DNA of 64,000 nucleotides from an uncultured Clostridia bacterium (GTDB lineage: Bacteria; Bacillota; Clostridia; Christensenellales; UBA1242), in contig CAKVLR010000001.1 of assembly GCA_934757855.1 (NCBI GenBank), positions 1-64,000 of the forward strand, read 5' to 3'. Below are positions 62,429 through 64,000 of the stretch, piece after piece; position 1 is the stretch's first letter, and each line of letters starts with the position of its first letter. Under the pieces are notes generated by a model. The model was not told where the DNA came from. It saw only the letters and a list, made by a program, of their open reading frames with translations, and made no database searches. Made by a program: the position numbers and the translations under genes.

Positions 62429-63061
62429 CTATTTTTTGTGGTTTTTACCCTTTGAAATTTTTTTTGATTTTTTAAATAAAGAAAGCACTTTTGCTGTATT
62501 CAACACCACTTTTATAGGGTAATTTAATGCATACGTCTTGCCTATCGCCTTGCCTAATACTGACACAGAAGCAATAATTGAACTAATCAAAATTGACAAA
62601 ATTATGCTATTGACTTGCGGGAAAAATGAAATCAAAATCACCGAAATCGCGACCCCACCAGCGCCACTCAATATACTACAAATATCACCAACAACATCGG
62701 TACAAATACAGGAAATTCTATCTGCATTTTTGACTAATTTTATAGCAATATCAGCACCCCGCTCACCCTTTTGATTAAGGTCTAATAAGGGCTTTATACT
62801 ACACGCGGTAACTGCCATACCGATTAAATCAAATACAACGCTGACCCCTACTAACAAGACAATCAAAAACAACGCCAACGCAAGGCTAGCGTTTGCTAAC
62901 ATCAACTCCGATATTAAGGCAAATAAGACCGACAAACATAAAGATACAAAGAAAATTTGGACCAGCCAAACTTTATTTGATTTTATTTTTCCTTTTTTAG
63001 TTGTCGAAAAAATTTCAATTTTTGGTTGCTCGCCCTTGTTAGTTTCATAGTCTTTTTCCAC
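62429..63061 (-). CDS. DUF21/CorB-like membrane protein without CBS domains
   Basis: The 210-residue product has a basic, soluble N-terminus and four hydrophobic segments (about 30-50, 55-85, 115-140, 145-170). The motif VVFDLIGMAVTACSIKPLLDL near 75-95 resembles the CNNM/DUF21 transmembrane domain of CorB-type magnesium/cobalt transport proteins. No CBS or CorC domain follows. Similar short proteins occur near argR-recN loci in Clostridia. The start is GTG with no clear ribosome site; a TATAAT lies five nt upstream, but without a -35. Function is unknown. Confidence 0.65.
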   Translation of the reverse strand: MEKDYETNKGEQPKIEIFSTTKKGKIKSNKVWLVQIFFVSLCLSVLFALISELMLANASLALALFLIVLLVGVSVVFDLIGMAVTACSIKPLLDLNQKGERGADIAIKLVKNADRISCICTDVVGDICSILSGAGGVAISVILISFFPQVNSIILSILISSIIASVSVLGKAIGKTYALNYPIKVVLNTAKVLSLFKKSKKISKGKNHKK

Positions 63062-63096
63062 ACTATATTATATGGTCTTAGTATCTAAAAAATGAG

Positions 63097-63303
63097 TTAA
63101 TTTAATGGCTTTTCAACTAATTTACCCAACTCGTCACGCAAAACAGTCACTTTACCTTTGCTTTCATTCAAAACTTCATAGCACTTCTTTGCAATCTCTG
63201 CACCTTCGCTAAAAAGTTTGTTTACTTCGTCCAACTTTGCTGTACCGCTTTCAAGTTTTTCTACAATTTCTTCCAATCTCTTAACCAATTCTTCAAAAGT
63301 CAT
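63097..63303 (-). CDS. xseB: Exodeoxyribonuclease VII small subunit
   Basis: XseB is the small helical subunit that binds XseA along its coiled coil. The 68-residue product has the family pattern TFEELVKRLEEIVEKLESG at 2-20, LDEVNKLFSEGAEIAKKC near 24-41, and a coiled coil. Its ATG overlaps the xseA stop (TAATG). Confidence 0.93.
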   Translation of the reverse strand: MTFEELVKRLEEIVEKLESGTAKLDEVNKLFSEGAEIAKKCYEVLNESKGKVTVLRDELGKLVEKPLN

Positions 63304-64000
63304 TATTTCTTCTCCTCTTTATCTTCAACACGACATACTAGCGTACCATCTTGCAATCTCACATTGATTTTGTCGTCTAATTTTATTTTTTTGATACTGC
63401 TCACAACTTTGTTTCCTTTATCAATCTGAGCATAACCTAGTCGCAAAATTTTAATAGGATTAACTGCCTCTAACTTTTGCACCAAAACATCAAAATTATG
63501 CTCATAATTTTTGATACAAAGTGTAGAAGCGTTACTAAACCTACCTACTAAATTTTGAAAATCAGCATTAGATTGTTGCAAGAGTAGTGTCGTTGTGTTA
63601 CTCATTTTGCTAATTAAATTTTCAACTTTTTCTTGCTTTGTTTGATAGAATGTTTCCGTAATTCTCAGCAATCTAAGAGTAGCATTTTGCATATTAAATT
63701 TTAATTTTGCCAAGTCTGTACTTACCAACTCCGCCCCAGCCGAAGGGGTAGGTGCGCGCAAATCTGCCACAAAATCAGCAATAGTGAAATCGGTTTCGTG
63801 ACCCACCGCACTAATGATAGGCTTGCTTGCATTTGCAATCGCCATAGCCACACTCTCTGCATTGAAAGTGCTCAAATCTTCCGCAGAGCCACCACCGCGC
63901 GCAACAATAATCACATCTATATCTTCAATTTGGTCCAAAGCCTCGATACCAGCAATAATTGTATTTTCAGCCCCAACGCCCTGCACTTTTGCTGGATACA
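63303..64000 (-). CDS. xseA: Exodeoxyribonuclease VII large subunit, 3' part (cut by window edge)
   Basis: XseA is the catalytic subunit that degrades single-stranded DNA to short oligonucleotides. The frame is open to the window end, so only the C-terminal 230 residues are seen. They start within YPAKVQGVGAENTI and include IDVIIVARGGGSAEDLSTFNAE and ISAVGHETDFTIADFVADLRAPTPSAGAE, the strongest family signatures. The helical C-terminal domain and the DGTLVCRVEDKEEKK ending follow. No internal start is implied. Confidence 0.95.
   Translation of the reverse strand, partial: YPAKVQGVGAENTIIAGIEALDQIEDIDVIIVARGGGSAEDLSTFNAESVAMAIANASKPIISAVGHETDFTIADFVADLRAPTPSAGAELVSTDLAKLKFNMQNATLRLLRITETFYQTKQEKVENLISKMSNTTTLLLQQSNADFQNLVGRFSNASTLCIKNYEHNFDVLVQKLEAVNPIKILRLGYAQIDKGNKVVSSIKKIKLDDKINVRLQDGTLVCRVEDKEEKK

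Overview
The window is a densely packed, AT-rich chromosomal segment of a Gram-positive, endospore-forming member of the Bacillota, most likely an uncultured Clostridia lineage. The evidence is gene content and order: secD-secF-recJ, ylxY-like/mlpA-like/ftsK/rimO/pgsA/(cinA)/recA/rny, miaB-mutS-mutL-miaA, a pheST operon behind a T-box, spoVAC-VAD-VAE-yunB, and xseA-xseB-argR-recN-spoIVB-spo0A-spoIIM-dacF. Promoters are sigma-A type (TTGACA-like, 17 bp, TATAAT), most genes have GGAGG-type ribosome sites, and the genetic code is standard. No rRNA, CRISPR array or complete insertion sequence was seen; there is one tRNA gene (Trp).

Layout. 0-2.6 kb: a repeat-rich secreted protein (DUF6273-like region plus InlB B-like repeats) whose 5' end is built from short dispersed palindromic repeats. 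2.6-12.1 kb: YrzE-like membrane protein, SecD/SecF, RecJ, a divergent HemZ-like radical SAM protein, rpsO, TatD, TcdA, RlmN. 12.2-25.4 kb: guanylate-kinase-like protein, sporulation-type deacetylase, M16 peptidase, FtsK/SpoIIIE, RimO, PgsA, a degenerate CinA-like protein, RecA, RNase Y, an M19 dipeptidase, tRNA-Trp, RNase HI. 25.4-34.4 kb: an ABC-2 exporter, a VTT-domain membrane protein, a membrane-anchored PadR regulator, a YgjP-like metalloprotease, a 0.78 kb repeat-rich intergenic region, a tyrosine recombinase and LexA. 34.4-49.4 kb: miaA-mutL-mutS-miaB, a class A penicillin-binding protein, thiI with its cysteine desulfurase, and T-box-controlled pheST. 49.4-59.9 kb: sporulation genes interrupted by an Asn/Thr-rich exported protein and a second InlB-like surface protein with a G12 tract. 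59.9-64 kb: recN, argR, a DUF21-like membrane protein, xseB and the 3' part of xseA.

How the genes work together. The DNA-damage genes share LexA control: the same 12-bp site, GAACAAATGTTT, lies at recA and lexA, and related sites lie at recN and the tyrosine recombinase. The sporulation genes cover initiation (Spo0A-like), engulfment (SpoIIM), sigma-K checkpoint signalling (SpoIVB), dipicolinate uptake (SpoVA) and cortex or wall modification (DacF, deacetylase).

Most unusual points: (1) the Spo0A homologue keeps its DNA-binding domain but its receiver domain lacks the phospho-acceptor Asp and other catalytic residues; (2) a surface-protein gene carries a G12 tract fed by two overlapping starts in different frames, the architecture of a slippage-controlled switch; (3) MiaA lacks about 60-70 residues of its insertion domain; (4) a degenerate CinA remnant sits at the cinA locus; (5) a PadR regulator is fused to a membrane domain, with tandem palindromic operators that recur upstream of the recombinase; (6) a roughly 0.4 kb MITE-like element and a perfect 14-6-14 palindrome lie upstream of the recombinase; (7) two strong promoters place the start codon at the predicted transcription start, implying leaderless mRNAs.
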